From: Heyndrickxia ginsengihumi
Lineage (GTDB): Bacteria; Bacillota; Bacilli; Bacillales; Bacillaceae_C
Assembly (NCBI RefSeq): GCF_011008565.1
Contig: NZ_JAAIWK010000019.1
Location: 1 to 64,000, forward strand
DNA length: 64,000 nucleotides
Reading direction: 5' to 3'
Shown here: positions 8,583 through 18,804 of the stretch, one piece after another
Layout of the letters: each line of letters begins with the position of its first letter
How positions within the stretch are numbered: the stretch's first letter is position 1
Position numbers and translations under genes: made by a program
The notes under the pieces: generated by a model
What the model was told of the DNA's origin: nothing
Database searches by the model: none
Seen by the model: only the letters and a program-made list of their open reading frames with translations

Positions 8583-9428
8583 TTATTTTTCAATAATAAT
8601 ATTATCAATTAGCCTTGCCTTAGAGAATTGTACGGCAATTGCAATGATACATGTGCCATTGATAGTGGCAATTGGTTCTAATTGAGGGTATGAATAAATT
8701 TCGACATAATCAATTTTTCCGTTTGTATGTTCTTGCAATTCATTAGAAATAAACTTAATAATTGTTTCCGTATGAAGTTCGCCTTCTTCAATTAATGCTT
8801 CAGCCTTCTTCAAGCTTCTATATAATGCTGGTGCTTCTTTTCTCTCCTCTGGAGTTAAGTAAACATTTCTCGAACTTTTAGCTAAACCGTCTTCTTCACG
8901 AACAATTCCAACTGGAACAATCTCAAGTGGAAAATTAAGATCATCAACAATGCTTTTTACAACTGCAACTTGTTGGGCATCTTTTAAACCAAAATAAGCA
9001 CGATCTGGACTAACGATATGAAAAAGTTTTGTAAGCACTGTTGCAACTCCATCAAAATGACCAGGACGTTTTCTTCCGCATAGCACATTTACTCGCTTTG
9101 TTACAATGATGTTTAGTGAAGCTTCACTTGGATACATTTCACTTACAGTAGGAACAAACAAATAATCGACTCCTGCTGTTTCTGCCTTTTTCTCATCCCC
9201 TTCAATATCTCGAGGATAACGATCAAAATCTTCATTTGGACCGAATTGAAGCGGATTTACAAAAATACTCATGACAACAACATCATTTTGTTTTTTTGCT
9301 TCTTCAACTAAATGTAAATGTCCTTCATGTAAATATCCCATCGTAGGAACAAAACCTATCGTTTTCCCAGCATTTCTAATGGATTTCATTTGTTCTTGCA
9401 TTTCTCGCACAGTTGTAATTATATTCAT
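8583..9428 (-). CDS. panC: Pantothenate synthetase (pantoate-beta-alanine ligase)
   Basis: ATP-dependent ligase joining pantoate and beta-alanine. It has 281 residues, with the HIGH-like nucleotidyl motif [10 protein letters not shown] near residue 30, the substrate loop [13 protein letters not shown], and [13 protein letters not shown]. Its ATG overlaps the panB stop by four bases (ATGA), indicating translational coupling. Second gene of panBCD. Confidence 0.97.
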   Translation of the reverse strand: MNIITTVREMQEQMKSIRNAGKTIGFVPTMGYLHEGHLHLVEEAKKQNDVVVMSIFVNPLQFGPNEDFDRYPRDIEGDEKKAETAGVDYLFVPTVSEMYPSEASLNIIVTKRVNVLCGRKRPGHFDGVATVLTKLFHIVSPDRAYFGLKDAQQVAVVKSIVDDLNFPLEIVPVGIVREEDGLAKSSRNVYLTPEERKEAPALYRSLKKAEALIEEGELHTETIIKFISNELQEHTNGKIDYVEIYSYPQLEPIATINGTCIIAIAVQFSKARLIDNIIIEK

Positions 9429-10264
9429 TTGTTATTTCCCCCATACAAAGCTGCTAATTCTTCTTCCTTCATCGTATACGTATGTTTTTCTTCTGGAAAG
9501 ACTCCATTCTTTACTTCATGAACATACTGTTCTATACCGCTTATCATGAGATGATTTACATTTACAAACTGTTTAACAAATTTTGCAACTTTTTCATTTC
9601 CAAACGTCACCATATCGTGAAAGACAAGTACTTGCCCATCAACTTGGTTTCCAGCGCCAATTCCGATTGTTGGAATGGTTAACCTTTTTGAAACCTCTTC
9701 TGCTAGCTGCCAAGGTACACATTCTAATACAACGGCAAATGCTCCTGCTTGTTCACACATCAACGCATCTTCCATTAGCTTTTGTGCATCCTCTGATGAT
9801 TTTCCTTGGACTTTATAGCCACCAAGAACTCCTACTTTTTGTGGTGTCAAACCTAGATGAGAAACAACAGGGATACCTGCGGATGTTAAAGCTTGAATCA
9901 TATCAATGATCTCTGCTCCTCCTTCAAGCTTCACTGCATTCGCGCCGCCTTCTTGAATAATTTTGCTTGCTTGTCTTAACGTATCTTCTCTCGTTAAATG
10001 GTAAGACATAAAAGGCATGTCTGTAACAATGAATGTATTCGTTGCCCCTCTTTTGACTGCTTTCGTATGGTGGACCATGTCTGCTACAGTTACAGGAATT
10101 GTAGAATCATACCCAAGAACAACCATTCCTAATGAATCTCCAACTAAAATCATATCCACTCCAGCTTGCTCCGCTAATTTTGCCGTTGGAAAATCATAAG
10201 CTGTAATCATTGCAATTTTCTCTTTTTCTACTTTCATTTTTAAAAAATCTGTCGTTTGCTTCAT
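9425..10264 (-). CDS. panB: 3-methyl-2-oxobutanoate hydroxymethyltransferase
   Basis: First enzyme of pantoate synthesis, adding a hydroxymethyl group from methylenetetrahydrofolate to 2-ketoisovalerate. It has 279 residues forming a TIM barrel, with [18 protein letters not shown] and the IGIGAG loop before a Gln/Asp segment. A GAGGAG site precedes the ATG. First gene of panBCD, 310 bp downstream of birA, with a structured leader in between. Confidence 0.97.
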   Translation of the reverse strand: MKQTTDFLKMKVEKEKIAMITAYDFPTAKLAEQAGVDMILVGDSLGMVVLGYDSTIPVTVADMVHHTKAVKRGATNTFIVTDMPFMSYHLTREDTLRQASKIIQEGGANAVKLEGGAEIIDMIQALTSAGIPVVSHLGLTPQKVGVLGGYKVQGKSSEDAQKLMEDALMCEQAGAFAVVLECVPWQLAEEVSKRLTIPTIGIGAGNQVDGQVLVFHDMVTFGNEKVAKFVKQFVNVNHLMISGIEQYVHEVKNGVFPEEKHTYTMKEEELAALYGGNNK

Positions 10265-10300
10265 TTCAACAACTCCTCACCTGTCATAGTTGACTGGTTC

Positions 10301-10482
10301 AGAGGAAACCGAAACTATAAATAAAAGCCCTTCCATTGACAGAAGGGCTTATAATACATAGCTATTTCGTTTCGACCCTCTGTCCCCGTCCTTTTCGGAT
10401 CAAGGCAGAACCTATTCCATTTTATGCTTATGATCTACTGGTATAGTTCTGATAATAGATACTACCCAGGGACATTATAACA
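10301..10482 (-). promoter_or_regulatory. panB leader: candidate pan RNA motif with downstream terminator
   Basis: Minus-strand reading: an extended -10 promoter TGTTATAAT (10482-10474) is followed by two consecutive hairpins. Hairpin 1 (10469-10438) has arms CTGGGTAGT and ACTATACCAG with a bulged A. Hairpin 2 (10411-10382) has arms GTTCTGCCTT and AAGGACGGGGAC and can be drawn with two bulged A residues. Tandem hairpins with bulged A residues upstream of panB are the hallmark of the Firmicute pan motif (established family; its ligand is not known to me). Next comes an outer stem AGAGG..CGAAAC/GTTTCG..CCTCT that encloses a terminator hairpin, suggesting attenuation. Confidence 0.7.
10325..10350 (-). 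terminator. Attenuator-type terminator in the panB leader
   Basis: Minus strand: AAGCCCTTC (10350-10342), an 8-base loop, GAAGGGCTT (10333-10325), then TTATTTATAG. It lies before the panB start at 10264, so full-length transcription must read through it. Confidence 0.8.
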
Positions 10483-10574
10483 GGTTCGAACGAAGAAAAC
10501 TATGATCTTTTATTTTTTCTTAATTATCATACTGCTAGCACATGTGAATTTTAAATACCATTCATGGATACTTA

Positions 10575-11552
10575 TCAAGATTGAATCTCAATATCAGCGG
10601 AATAAATTAGATGGACTTTTTCATCCTGGTCTTCCAGTTTTAATACTCCTTCATCTGTTATTCCGATTGCTTTGCCAATAATATCGCCATTCAGTGTATG
10701 TGCAATAATATCTTTGCCAATACTTACAGCATAGCTCTCCCAAAGTAGTTTTAACGGAGCAAAGCCTTTTTCCATATAGATTTGATAATAGGTTTCAATT
10801 TTTTCCAATATTGCCTGGATTAAATGCGAACGTTTCGTCTCTTTACCACTCTCAATAAAAAGCGATGTTGCAATTTGCTTTAACTCATCAGGAAATTGCT
10901 TTTGATTGACATTAATGCCAATTCCAATAATAATTGCATGTACTTTATCTGAATCAGCCTGTAACTCCGTCAAAATACCTGAAACTTTTTTTCCGTTTAT
11001 TAAAATATCATTTGGCCACTTGATTTCAGGATGTAGTGTTGTATTTTCTGCAATTGCCTGAACAACCGCGATTGCTGCAATTAAAGTAAATTGTGGTGAC
11101 ATTTTTGGAGGCAATGTTGGACGTAAGATTACACTCATCCAAATGCCGGAATATTTAGGAGAAAACCATGTTCTCGCTAATCTTCCCCGACCATTTAATT
11201 GTTCTTCAGCTACTACTATTGTTCCTTCTGGGCAGCCGTCTTGAACAAGTGAATGAGCTAGCTTCTGTGTAGAATCAATACTCTCAACATAATATATAGT
11301 ACACCCAAGCTTTTTTGTCTTTAATCCGAGCTGAATTTCATTTTCAGATACTCGATCTTTCGTGTCGATAATCCGATATCCCTTTTTGCGAAGCGCTTCC
11401 AGTTGAAAACCTTCCTTACGCAATTCTTCAATATGCTTCCAAACAGCGGTTCTTGAACACCCTAATAGCTTGGCTAGCTCTTCACCTGAAACAAATTCAT
11501 TTTGTTTGTTTGTAAAAATTTCTAATATTTTTTTCCTTGTTGGAGATTGCAT
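10575..11552 (-). CDS. birA: Biotin-[acetyl-CoA-carboxylase] ligase / biotin operon repressor
   Basis: Bifunctional biotin protein ligase and DNA-binding repressor. The start is ATG at 11552 ([10 protein letters not shown]), with AAAGGAG 11 bases upstream, giving 325 residues; the earlier GTG overlaps the binding site. The N-terminal winged helix holds LLGCSRTAVWKHIEELRKEG. The catalytic core holds the biotinoyl-AMP loop GRGRLARTWFSP and IKWPNDILINGKKVSGIL. It overlaps the 3' end of cca by 31 bases, an unusually long overlap that implies tight coupling. Confidence 0.95.
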   Translation of the reverse strand: MQSPTRKKILEIFTNKQNEFVSGEELAKLLGCSRTAVWKHIEELRKEGFQLEALRKKGYRIIDTKDRVSENEIQLGLKTKKLGCTIYYVESIDSTQKLAHSLVQDGCPEGTIVVAEEQLNGRGRLARTWFSPKYSGIWMSVILRPTLPPKMSPQFTLIAAIAVVQAIAENTTLHPEIKWPNDILINGKKVSGILTELQADSDKVHAIIIGIGINVNQKQFPDELKQIATSLFIESGKETKRSHLIQAILEKIETYYQIYMEKGFAPLKLLWESYAVSIGKDIIAHTLNGDIIGKAIGITDEGVLKLEDQDEKVHLIYSADIEIQS

Positions 11553-12730
11553 CGTTGCAGCCACTCCTTTATTTCTTGTTTATTGGGACCGACTTCTTTA
11601 TGTAAAATTGCAACCTCGATCGTTCTTAAAGTTTCTTTAATCCACGGTCCGCCTTTTACTTCAAACCATTCCATAAGATCTTTACCCGTAACATTTATTT
11701 GTTCACGACTTGTAATCGCTAATTGCTGATAATCAATAGAAACTTCCTGCTCAACTCGTTCAATAGATTGACCTTTAAGCGTTCGAAATACCTTTTCAAC
11801 ATCAATTGCCGTTTCTTTTCCTGCATCGTACAGCATAATTTTATTCCATGGTTGTGTCTTACGCAGCATTAAGCATTCATAGTTTCTCGTTAAATATTTC
11901 ACTTTCTTAGATGGGAGTCGCCACTCCTTTAAAAAGGATCCCGGATCATCAATGTTTAAAACAGCTAATAGGTACAACCAAACTTGATTTTCAGTTAAAT
12001 CATTCACCGCTTGAATGACATTTGTTTGAAATTGTTTTTCTTTTCCTTTTATACCGGGCATATATGTGATTAAACCAGTCTCACTTAATAAAGCTAAAGC
12101 CTGATATTTATTAGAACCATTTAATAGCTTCGTAAATTCCAGGGTAATACGTTCTACTGAAATATGTTGCAATAAATGTGCATCTTGATAGATCGCCTGT
12201 TTCGTTTCTTCGTTAAGAGTAAAAACGAGCTGGCTGACAAAACGGATCGCTCTCATCATCCGCAATGCATCTTCACGAAATCTCTCGTTCGCATTTCCTA
12301 CTGTTACAATGACTTTTTGAGAAATAGCCTCATATCCAGCAAAAGGATCTATAAACTTTCCTTTTTTGTCCATAGCGATCGCATTCATGGTGAAATCACG
12401 GCGTTGTAAATCTAACTCTAATGAACGGACATATTCTACATGATCAGGACGGCGAAAATCTTTATAACCTGATTCGGTCCGAAAAGTAGTAATTTCATAT
12501 TGATTCCCATTATATATGACGAGTACTGTACCATGCTCAATGCCGATATCAATCGTATGCCTAAATAAGGATTTTACTTCCTGAGGTGTGGCAGACGTAG
12601 CAATGTCAATATCATGAATCGGTCGATCTAATATGTAATCTCGAATGGATCCGCCAACAAAATATGCCTCAAACCCAGCTCGCTCTATCGTTTCAATAAC
12701 CGGAATTGCATTTTGAAATACTTGAAGCAT
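11522..12730 (-). CDS. cca: CCA-adding tRNA nucleotidyltransferase
   Basis: Adds or repairs the 3' CCA of tRNAs (class II nucleotidyltransferase). About 402 residues from ATG at 12730 ([11 protein letters not shown]), nine bases after GGGG; a TTG three codons upstream is weaker. Motif A is [12 protein letters not shown] with DIDIATSA carrying the catalytic Asp pair. Further head-domain motifs are [10 protein letters not shown] and [13 protein letters not shown]. It starts inside the end of bshA (38 bases) and overlaps birA at its own end. Confidence 0.94.
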   Translation of the reverse strand: MLQVFQNAIPVIETIERAGFEAYFVGGSIRDYILDRPIHDIDIATSATPQEVKSLFRHTIDIGIEHGTVLVIYNGNQYEITTFRTESGYKDFRRPDHVEYVRSLELDLQRRDFTMNAIAMDKKGKFIDPFAGYEAISQKVIVTVGNANERFREDALRMMRAIRFVSQLVFTLNEETKQAIYQDAHLLQHISVERITLEFTKLLNGSNKYQALALLSETGLITYMPGIKGKEKQFQTNVIQAVNDLTENQVWLYLLAVLNIDDPGSFLKEWRLPSKKVKYLTRNYECLMLRKTQPWNKIMLYDAGKETAIDVEKVFRTLKGQSIERVEQEVSIDYQQLAITSREQINVTGKDLMEWFEVKGGPWIKETLRTIEVAILHKEVGPNKQEIKEWLQRCNLQQGKKY

Positions 12731-13874
12731 CTTTATCAACCCCGTCTACTAATTGATCATATATGTGTTCATATTGTTTCACAATATGTGAGGAATGAAA
12801 ACGTTCACGAACTGTTTTCTCTGCATGAAGTGAAAAAGATGTGTATAAATCTTCATTCGTTAAAAGATGGATTGCTTTAGAGGCAATTGTCTCAATGTCA
12901 CCAAGTTGACAAATATAGCCATTATAAGAATCATTAATTACTTCAGGAATACCGCCAATTTCAGTACCAATGCAAGGAACACCGCATGCCATTGCTTCAA
13001 GGGCAACAAGTCCAAAACTCTCTTTTTCAGATAAAAGCAGCATTAAATCACTCATAGAGTATAATTCTTCTACTTTATTTTGTTTTCCTAAAAATAGTAC
13101 ATCATCCGTCAGTTTCAGCTGCTTGACAAGACGAGAAACAACGCTGATTTCTGGACCATCGCCAACGAGTAACAATTTACTTGGTATCCTTTCACGTATT
13201 TTTGCGAAAGCTTTTACAACATCAGATACCCGTTTAACTGCCCGAAAATTAGATACATGAATGATTACTTTTTCATTTGCTGCAATCCCATATTCTTCTT
13301 TTAAATGTGAAGCGTCTACCTTATGATAAACTCTTTCATCGACAAAATTATAAACAGTAAATATATCTTTTTGCGGCTGAATTAAGTCATAAGTTTGTTT
13401 CACTAAAGCTTCAGAAACGGCTGTAACGGCATCGGAATGTTCAATACCAAAACGAATGGCATCGGTTAATGATGGATCATAACCTAATACAGTAATATCC
13501 GTTCCATGTAACGTTGTAACAATTTTTAAATTAGTATTTGCCATCTGTTTTCCTAAGATTGCACATACCGCATGTGGGATTGCATAATGAACATGCAATA
13601 CATCAAGTTTCTCTCTTTTGGCAACTTCAGCTATTTTACTTGCGAGTGCAATGTCATAAGGAGGATATTGAAAAACTGCATATTGATTCACTTCGACTTG
13701 ATGAAAATAAATATTATGATACATTTTGTTTAAGCGAAAAGGGACGCTAGAAGTGATAAAATGTATTTCATGTCCTCGCTCTGCAAGCATTTGCCCGAGC
13801 TCAGTCGCGATTACTCCGGAACCACCTACTGTTGGATAGCAAGTGATCCCAATCTTTAATTTCCTGCTGCTCAT
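12693..13874 (-). CDS. bshA: N-acetyl-alpha-D-glucosaminyl L-malate synthase BshA
   Basis: First step of bacillithiol synthesis: transfers GlcNAc from UDP-GlcNAc to L-malate. It has 393 residues, a GT4/GT-B glycosyltransferase with [31 protein letters not shown] and the C-terminal donor-binding block [20 protein letters not shown] followed by EIGGIPEV. Its ATG overlaps the bshB1 stop (ATGA). The C-terminus is about 15 residues longer than the B. subtilis protein and overlaps cca. Confidence 0.95.
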   Translation of the reverse strand: MSSRKLKIGITCYPTVGGSGVIATELGQMLAERGHEIHFITSSVPFRLNKMYHNIYFHQVEVNQYAVFQYPPYDIALASKIAEVAKREKLDVLHVHYAIPHAVCAILGKQMANTNLKIVTTLHGTDITVLGYDPSLTDAIRFGIEHSDAVTAVSEALVKQTYDLIQPQKDIFTVYNFVDERVYHKVDASHLKEEYGIAANEKVIIHVSNFRAVKRVSDVVKAFAKIRERIPSKLLLVGDGPEISVVSRLVKQLKLTDDVLFLGKQNKVEELYSMSDLMLLLSEKESFGLVALEAMACGVPCIGTEIGGIPEVINDSYNGYICQLGDIETIASKAIHLLTNEDLYTSFSLHAEKTVRERFHSSHIVKQYEHIYDQLVDGVDKDASSISKCNSGY

Positions 13875-14575
13875 AATAACACATCCGTCTGTACTAATAA
13901 TGGTCTTTTACTTAAAAAGCCCTCTGCATACTTAACGCCTACTTCTTTACCAAATAATCGTTCCCGCGCTTGAACAACTTCAATATAGCCGTCTGTTAAC
14001 GGGGTTTGTACACCTGTGTCTGAAACAACAAATTGACTCTTATAAGCGTGCAAACTCTCGATTTTTTGCTCCATAAACTCTGTTACATCGACAACAAAAT
14101 CCGGTTTATGGAAACCATTTATCATAAAATAGTACATATGCTTTGGCTTATGGAAGTCGACATTTGGTTTTGATTCAAATTTTCGAATTCCTGCCGAAAA
14201 AAATGCTTCTTCTACTAGTTTTCCACAATTACCATGATCAGGATGACGATCTTCATGGTATGGAGCAAAAACAGTATCGGGTTTGTATGTTCTAATGATC
14301 GCTGTAATTGAGCGAATAAAGTCATCTTTTAAGAGCAAACCTCGATCCGGCATATTTAAAGTGATTCGCTTGTATACACCTAATATATTAGCTGCTTTTT
14401 GAGCTTCCTCTTTACGATTTTCAACCGTTCCATTTGAGGAGAGCTCTGCTTCTGTTAAATCGCATATCACTACTTTCTTCCCTTGTGATACCCATTTAGC
14501 AATAGAAGCCCCCATGCCGATTTCAACATCATCAGCATGGGCACCAAATGCTAAAATATCCACTTTTTCAATCAT
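13871..14575 (-). CDS. bshB1: N-acetylglucosaminyl-malate deacetylase BshB1
   Basis: Second step of bacillithiol synthesis: a zinc-dependent deacetylase of the PIG-L/LmbE family. It has 234 residues with the metal motif AHADD (His13, Asp15-Asp16) and the later HPDHGNCG segment carrying the third metal ligand. AGGAG precedes the ATG, which lies within the 3' end of mgsA (8-base overlap). A bshC ligase gene is not in this window. Confidence 0.95.
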   Translation of the reverse strand: MIEKVDILAFGAHADDVEIGMGASIAKWVSQGKKVVICDLTEAELSSNGTVENRKEEAQKAANILGVYKRITLNMPDRGLLLKDDFIRSITAIIRTYKPDTVFAPYHEDRHPDHGNCGKLVEEAFFSAGIRKFESKPNVDFHKPKHMYYFMINGFHKPDFVVDVTEFMEQKIESLHAYKSQFVVSDTGVQTPLTDGYIEVVQARERLFGKEVGVKYAEGFLSKRPLLVQTDVLL

Positions 14576-14981
14576 TCTTTACGTCTCCTTTAACATAATT
14601 GCGCCAATTCAAGTTTCCCTCAGCTAATCCACGTACTAAAATTTCGGCTGTACCCATGTTGGTTGCTAATGGAACTTGATGAACATCACACAATCTAATT
14701 AACGCAGACACATCTGGTTCGTGAGGTTGTGCAGTAAGCGGATCCCGTAAAAAGATCACAAGATCCATTTCATTCGTTGCAATTTTGGCGCCGATTTGTT
14801 GATCACCACCATATGGCCCCGATTGAAACCGTTGAACTTTTAAGGAGGTCGCTTCCATAATTTTTTTACCTGTTGTTCCAGTTGCATACAATTGATGATG
14901 CTCAAGCAATGGTTCATATGCAGTCACAAAGCGTACCATATCCTCTTTTTTTTGATCATGTGCAATTAATGCAATGTTCAT
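14568..14981 (-). CDS. mgsA: Methylglyoxal synthase
   Basis: Converts dihydroxyacetone phosphate to methylglyoxal and phosphate. It has 137 residues with the phosphate-binding [21 protein letters not shown] and the catalytic Asp region [15 protein letters not shown], all diagnostic. GGGGAGTGGGG precedes the ATG. It sits in a dapB-mgsA-bshB1-bshA run; proximity to bacillithiol genes is notable because bacillithiol takes part in methylglyoxal detoxification (known in B. subtilis). Confidence 0.96.
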   Translation of the reverse strand: MNIALIAHDQKKEDMVRFVTAYEPLLEHHQLYATGTTGKKIMEATSLKVQRFQSGPYGGDQQIGAKIATNEMDLVIFLRDPLTAQPHEPDVSALIRLCDVHQVPLATNMGTAEILVRGLAEGNLNWRNYVKGDVKND

Positions 14982-15014
14982 ATTAACCCCACTCCCCTTA
15001 TTATATGATCATTG

Positions 15015-15815
15015 TTAGTCTAGTATATTTTCTAAACCATATACTAATGTTTCTAAATTTAACACTGTTTCAATTGATACCTTAACACCAGACATAAAAG
15101 AAGCGCGATTGTATGAATCGTGACGGATCGTCAATGTTTGGCCATCTGCTCCAAGCAACACTTCTTGGTGGGCGATAAGACCTGGTAATCTGACACTGTG
15201 TATCCGCATGCCTTCAAAGTTAGCACCTCTAGCACCATCGATCGTTTCTTTTTCTTCAGGATGCCCTTGTATTTTTTCTTCCCGTGCTTGAGAAATCATT
15301 TCCGCTGTTTTGACAGCTGTTCCAGAAGGTGCATCTAATTTTTGATCGTGATGCATTTCAATTATTTCAATGTCTTTAAAATACTTTGCTGCCATTTGCG
15401 AAAATTTCATCATCAAAACTGCGCCAATTGCAAAATTCGGAGCAATAATGCATCCAATTCCTTTTCGTTCAGCCAATTGTGTTAATTCTTCAAGCTGTTC
15501 CTTAGTAAAACCAGTTGTCCCCACAACAGGACGAACACCATATTCTAAAGCTGTTTTTGTATGTATGTAACCAAATTCTGGAGTAGTCAAATCAACAAGA
15601 ACATCGGCTTTGGTGTTTTGTAAACATTCTTCAATATTTGTGTAAATTTGCACTTCTGCATTTGAAAACTCTACTACTTCTGATAAAAGTTTTCCATCAT
15701 AGCGATGGTCTAATACAGCTACCAATTCCATATGTTCTTGCCCGGCAATTAATTGTACTGCTTCTTTTCCCATTCGCCCACGAGGACCTGCTATAATCAC
15801 TTTTATTGTTTCCAT
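15015..15815 (-). CDS. dapB: 4-hydroxy-tetrahydrodipicolinate reductase
   Basis: NAD(P)H-dependent reductase of the lysine/diaminopimelate pathway, also needed for spore dipicolinate. It has 266 residues: Rossmann motif [11 protein letters not shown] at residues 9-19, GTTGFT, and the catalytic [19 protein letters not shown] lies nine bases before the ATG. It lies 17 bp after ypjD and 33 bp before mgsA. Confidence 0.97.
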   Translation of the reverse strand: METIKVIIAGPRGRMGKEAVQLIAGQEHMELVAVLDHRYDGKLLSEVVEFSNAEVQIYTNIEECLQNTKADVLVDLTTPEFGYIHTKTALEYGVRPVVGTTGFTKEQLEELTQLAERKGIGCIIAPNFAIGAVLMMKFSQMAAKYFKDIEIIEMHHDQKLDAPSGTAVKTAEMISQAREEKIQGHPEEKETIDGARGANFEGMRIHSVRLPGLIAHQEVLLGADGQTLTIRHDSYNRASFMSGVKVSIETVLNLETLVYGLENILD

Positions 15816-15832
15816 CTCATAAATCTCCTTTT

Positions 15833-16177
15833 TTACTCAACTTTATCTATTTCTTTACGCGTCCATCTATCTTTGTCTCTTGTCGCAAATTTATGCATCA
15901 CTTGATCATGTGCATCCTGCAAGTTTATATTGAGTGAATTAGCTAGACAAATCATAACGAATTGCAGATCACCTAGTTCTTCCTGAACTGTTTTTTCTAC
16001 TTCATTATTTTTTTTTGGTTTTTCACCATAATAATGGTTAATTTCACGCGCTAACTCCCCAAGTTCTTCTGTTAAACGCGCCATCATTGCAAGTGGACTA
16101 AAATAGCCTTCTTTAAATTGACCAATATAATCATCCACTTCTTGTTGCATTTTCTGAATCGTTTTTTGTTCCTTCAT
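15833..16177 (-). CDS. ypjD: MazG-like nucleotide pyrophosphohydrolase YpjD
   Basis: A 114-residue single MazG-type domain protein, probably a house-cleaning NTP pyrophosphatase. The metal-binding signature is visible as [10 protein letters not shown] followed by [15 protein letters not shown] (the ExxE...ExxD pattern). The exact substrate is not predictable. It is the first gene of the dapB-mgsA-bsh-cca-birA run and has GAGGTG before the ATG. It is divergent from ypjC. Confidence 0.9.
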   Translation of the reverse strand: MKEQKTIQKMQQEVDDYIGQFKEGYFSPLAMMARLTEELGELAREINHYYGEKPKKNNEVEKTVQEELGDLQFVMICLANSLNINLQDAHDQVMHKFATRDKDRWTRKEIDKVE

Positions 16178-16373
16178 ACTTGCACCTCGTTTTTATTTCT
16201 ACTCTTTCATGTTAGCCAAAACAGTAATAATTTACAAATAATATTTCTTCATCTTTTTCATAAAAAATTCCATTCTAACCTGTTTCTTTTTGGATAACAT
16301 TGCTAGTTTATCTGCCATTATATATAATAAGGTCGCTAGTATATGAAAAATGATATAAAAAGGAGATTGCGGA

Positions 16374-17237
16374 ATGTTAAAAATTAAAAACATCATATTT
16401 ATATTGTTAGGCTCAGCTATTTTTTCATTTGGGATTGTTCATTTCAATATTCAAAACCATTTAGCTGAAGGCGGATTTACAGGGATTACGCTTCTCCTAT
16501 ACTATTTATTTCATATTAATCCCTCTTATTCGAACTTAATATTAAATATCCCAATTTTCATTATTGGCTGGAAGTTGTTAGGAAAAAGGTCGTTTTATTA
16601 TACGATTGTTGGAACAGTAGGAACTTCTTTATTTTTATGGCTATTTCAGCGGAAACATTTTCATATCCCACTACAAAACGATATGTTTCTTGCCTCTTTA
16701 TTCGCGGGGGTATTTATCGGTGTAGGACTTGGTATTATTTTTCGTTATGGCGGTACCTCTGGAGGGGTCGATATCATTGCGAGACTTGTGTTTAAATATA
16801 AAGGGATTGCAATGGGCCGTACGATGTTTATTTTTGACGCGTGTGTCATTACTTTATCTCTTATTACATATTTAGGGTACCGTCAAGCAATGTATACACT
16901 CGTAGCTGTTTTTGTTGGCTCTCGTGTTATTGATTTTCTTCAAGAAGGGGCATATACGGCAAGAGGAGCGTTTATTATTTCTGATCAACATGCGACAATA
17001 TGCGAACAAGTAATGAAACAAATGGACCGCGGTGTAACAGTTTTACGCGGACATGGAGCGTTTTCTAAACAAGACCGTGACGTATTATACTGTGTCGTAG
17101 GAAAAAATGAAATTTCTCGATTAAAAGGAATTATTCATACTATTGATCCTCATGCATTTGTCTCTGTTGTCATTGTCCATGACGTCTTGGGCGAAGGTTT
17201 TACACTTGATGAGAACAAACAACCTTTGCATGACTGA
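16374..17237 (+). CDS. ypjC: YitT/YpjC family membrane protein (DUF2179 C-terminus)
   Basis: A 287-residue protein: an N-terminal YitT membrane domain of about five helices (residues 8-190) with GGFTGITLL and RYGGTSGGVDIIARL, then a soluble DUF2179 domain (about 215-275) with RGVTVLRGHGAFS and DPHAFVSVV. Its function is unknown; transporter-like roles are speculation. AAAAGGAG precedes the ATG. It is one of few plus-strand genes here, divergent from ypjD, with its own terminator. Confidence 0.9.
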   Translation: MLKIKNIIFILLGSAIFSFGIVHFNIQNHLAEGGFTGITLLLYYLFHINPSYSNLILNIPIFIIGWKLLGKRSFYYTIVGTVGTSLFLWLFQRKHFHIPLQNDMFLASLFAGVFIGVGLGIIFRYGGTSGGVDIIARLVFKYKGIAMGRTMFIFDACVITLSLITYLGYRQAMYTLVAVFVGSRVIDFLQEGAYTARGAFIISDQHATICEQVMKQMDRGVTVLRGHGAFSKQDRDVLYCVVGKNEISRLKGIIHTIDPHAFVSVVIVHDVLGEGFTLDENKQPLHD

Positions 17238-17240
17238 TCT

Positions 17241-17275
17241 AAAAAAGAGTTACCTTTAATGGATAACTCTTTTTT
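17241..17275 (+). terminator. Terminator of ypjC
   Basis: AAAAAAGAGTTA, an 11-base loop, TAACTCTTTTTT, four bases past the ypjC stop. Confidence 0.85.
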
Positions 17276-17308
17276 AGCATAATAGATTTTTTCGTCTACA
17301 ATCAGTAA

Positions 17309-17430
17309 TTGCTTTCCGCTGCAGATACTCGCTTTCCACGGGCGGATGCTGAGTCCTCCTTGGCGTTTGCGACTGTGGGGTCTCACTTGCTCCGTTCTTC
17401 CCGAAGGCGTCTCAACCCTTCCGCTCCAAT
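17309..17430. repeat. G+C-rich dispersed intergenic repeat, copy 3
   Basis: The most complete copy. On the minus strand it reads GGAGCGGAAGGG, then GAGAC, CCTTCGGGAA, AGTGAGACCCC, AAGGAGGACTCAGC, CCGCCCGTGGAAAGCGAG and CTGCAGCGGAAAGC. The two ends (GGAGCGGAA and CAGCGGAA) and inner blocks match the copies near 505-815. It lies between the convergent ypjC and queT genes. Confidence 0.65.
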
Positions 17431-17486
17431 TAAGTGAAGGAAGAACGTATAGAAAAAGTCCGCTGTTTCCATAACAGCGCAGACCG

Positions 17487-17972
17487 TCACACGAATGTCT
17501 CAAACTTTATACGTTTATTTATGATATAAATGATTGGTGCCCCTATTATCATAACAGCAAATTCACCAATAGCAGTTGACATCCATGTGAGCATAAGCGG
17601 CAAATGAAAGGCAAGATTAAGTTCCAATGCAATAATAAACATAGTTACCGTGAAAGCAATCGTATTGGCAACCATTCTTATCCAAATATCTTTAATAATA
17701 CGAGACAGCACGATTGTAATACTTAACGCAATTGCAGATTGTGCAACACCGAAGATAATATCAAATTCTCGCATCGGTGAGAAAAAAAGATTCGCTAAAA
17801 AAACACCTAAAATAATTCCATAAAAATATTTTTTATTAAAAACAATTAAATGATTAAACATTTCTGGAATCCGAAATTGAATGTTAGAATAGGCAATCGG
17901 CTGAATAATAAAAGAAACAGCGATATATAATGCTGCTACGATCGCATTGATCGTGAGCGTTCTCATTCTCAT
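17487..17972 (-). CDS. queT: QueT family transporter (queuosine precursor uptake, predicted)
   Basis: An integral membrane protein of about 161 residues with five or six helices and the QueT-type motif IQFRIPEMFNHL followed by GVFLANLF. The family supplies queuosine precursors as an ECF-type substrate component; that role is inferred from family. The start at 17972 (MRMRTLTINAI) has AAGGAG nine bases upstream; the longer frame starts without a site. No preQ1 riboswitch is apparent in the 90 bp upstream, although such genes often have one. Confidence 0.75.
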   Translation of the reverse strand: MRMRTLTINAIVAALYIAVSFIIQPIAYSNIQFRIPEMFNHLIVFNKKYFYGIILGVFLANLFFSPMREFDIIFGVAQSAIALSITIVLSRIIKDIWIRMVANTIAFTVTMFIIALELNLAFHLPLMLTWMSTAIGEFAVMIIGAPIIYIINKRIKFETFV

Positions 17973-18021
17973 GAATATATTCTCCTTATGTCGATAAGTT
18001 GAAACTAACAAATTTGGTTAT

Positions 18022-18057
18022 AAGAAAAACACACATGTTAGACTGTGTGTTTTTCTT
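18022..18057 (-). terminator. Terminator of the zinc peptidase gene
   Basis: Perfect 13-bp stem AAGAAAAACACAC/GTGTGTTTTTCTT with a 10-base loop, just past the stop of the gene at 18063. On the minus strand the 3' arm provides the U-rich tract. Confidence 0.75.
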
Positions 18058-18062
18058 TAAGG

Positions 18063-18749
18063 TTATTCGTCTCGATTGTTCCCAAAAATATTTGTATACA
18101 TTAGCAGCAATCTTAACAGCTCAATAACTGCGACTGCAGCAGCAGCTACATAAGTCAATGCAGCAGCAGACAACACCTTTCGAGCTTCTCTTTCTTCGTC
18201 ATATTGAATAATCCCTAAATGCTTCACTTGTTTTAATGCACGTGAAGAAGCATCAAATTCTACTGGCAAAGTAATAAGCTGGAATAGTACAGCAAGCGCC
18301 ATGAAAATAATTCCTAATAAGAACAATCCTGAAGCATGCGCAAACATACCGATTAAAATAAATATCCATGAAGCGTTACTACCAAAGTTTGCAACCGGTA
18401 CGAGACGGTGGCGAAATCTTAAAGGACCGTAATTTACTTTATCCTGAATGGCGTGTCCTACCTCATGAGCAGCAACGGATGCGCCGGAAATCGAACGTCC
18501 GTGGTAGTTGGAAGGAGATAGATTGACAGTTTTATTAATTGGATTATAATGATCACTTAAAAATCCTTCATGTTCTAATACTTTAACATGATATAATCCA
18601 TTTTCATCTAAAATTTTGCGGGCAACCTCCGCGCCAGTCAAACCGGATGCTGTACCAATATTTTCATATTTGCTATATGTCCTTTTCACCTTCATTTGTG
18701 CCCAAATAGGAATAAGAGCAATAATGATATAATATATCAGAAATGACAT
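18063..18749 (-). CDS. YugP-like zinc metallopeptidase (membrane)
   Basis: A 228-residue neutral zinc metallopeptidase of the YugP family. The HExxH motif is in SVAAHEVGHAIQD (about residues 93-104). There is an N-terminal membrane helix, two central hydrophobic segments (about 120-160), and a C-terminal hydrophobic stretch. The segment NGLYHVKVLEHEG and the SDHYNPINKTVNLS block are family-typical. GGAGGTAG precedes the ATG. It is 55 bp downstream of ypjB; the substrate is unknown. Confidence 0.88.
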   Translation of the reverse strand: MSFLIYYIIIALIPIWAQMKVKRTYSKYENIGTASGLTGAEVARKILDENGLYHVKVLEHEGFLSDHYNPINKTVNLSPSNYHGRSISGASVAAHEVGHAIQDKVNYGPLRFRHRLVPVANFGSNASWIFILIGMFAHASGLFLLGIIFMALAVLFQLITLPVEFDASSRALKQVKHLGIIQYDEEREARKVLSAAALTYVAAAAVAVIELLRLLLMYTNIFGNNRDE

Positions 18750-18804
18750 ATGCTACCTCCATGATGTTGTTTTGTCATTATTTTATTGAAAATATTGTAA
18801 AACG

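Noticed and set aside
17973-18062. preQ1 riboswitch before the QueT-type gene
   Set aside because: None of the conserved aptamer blocks is present; the only structure is the terminator of the upstream gene.
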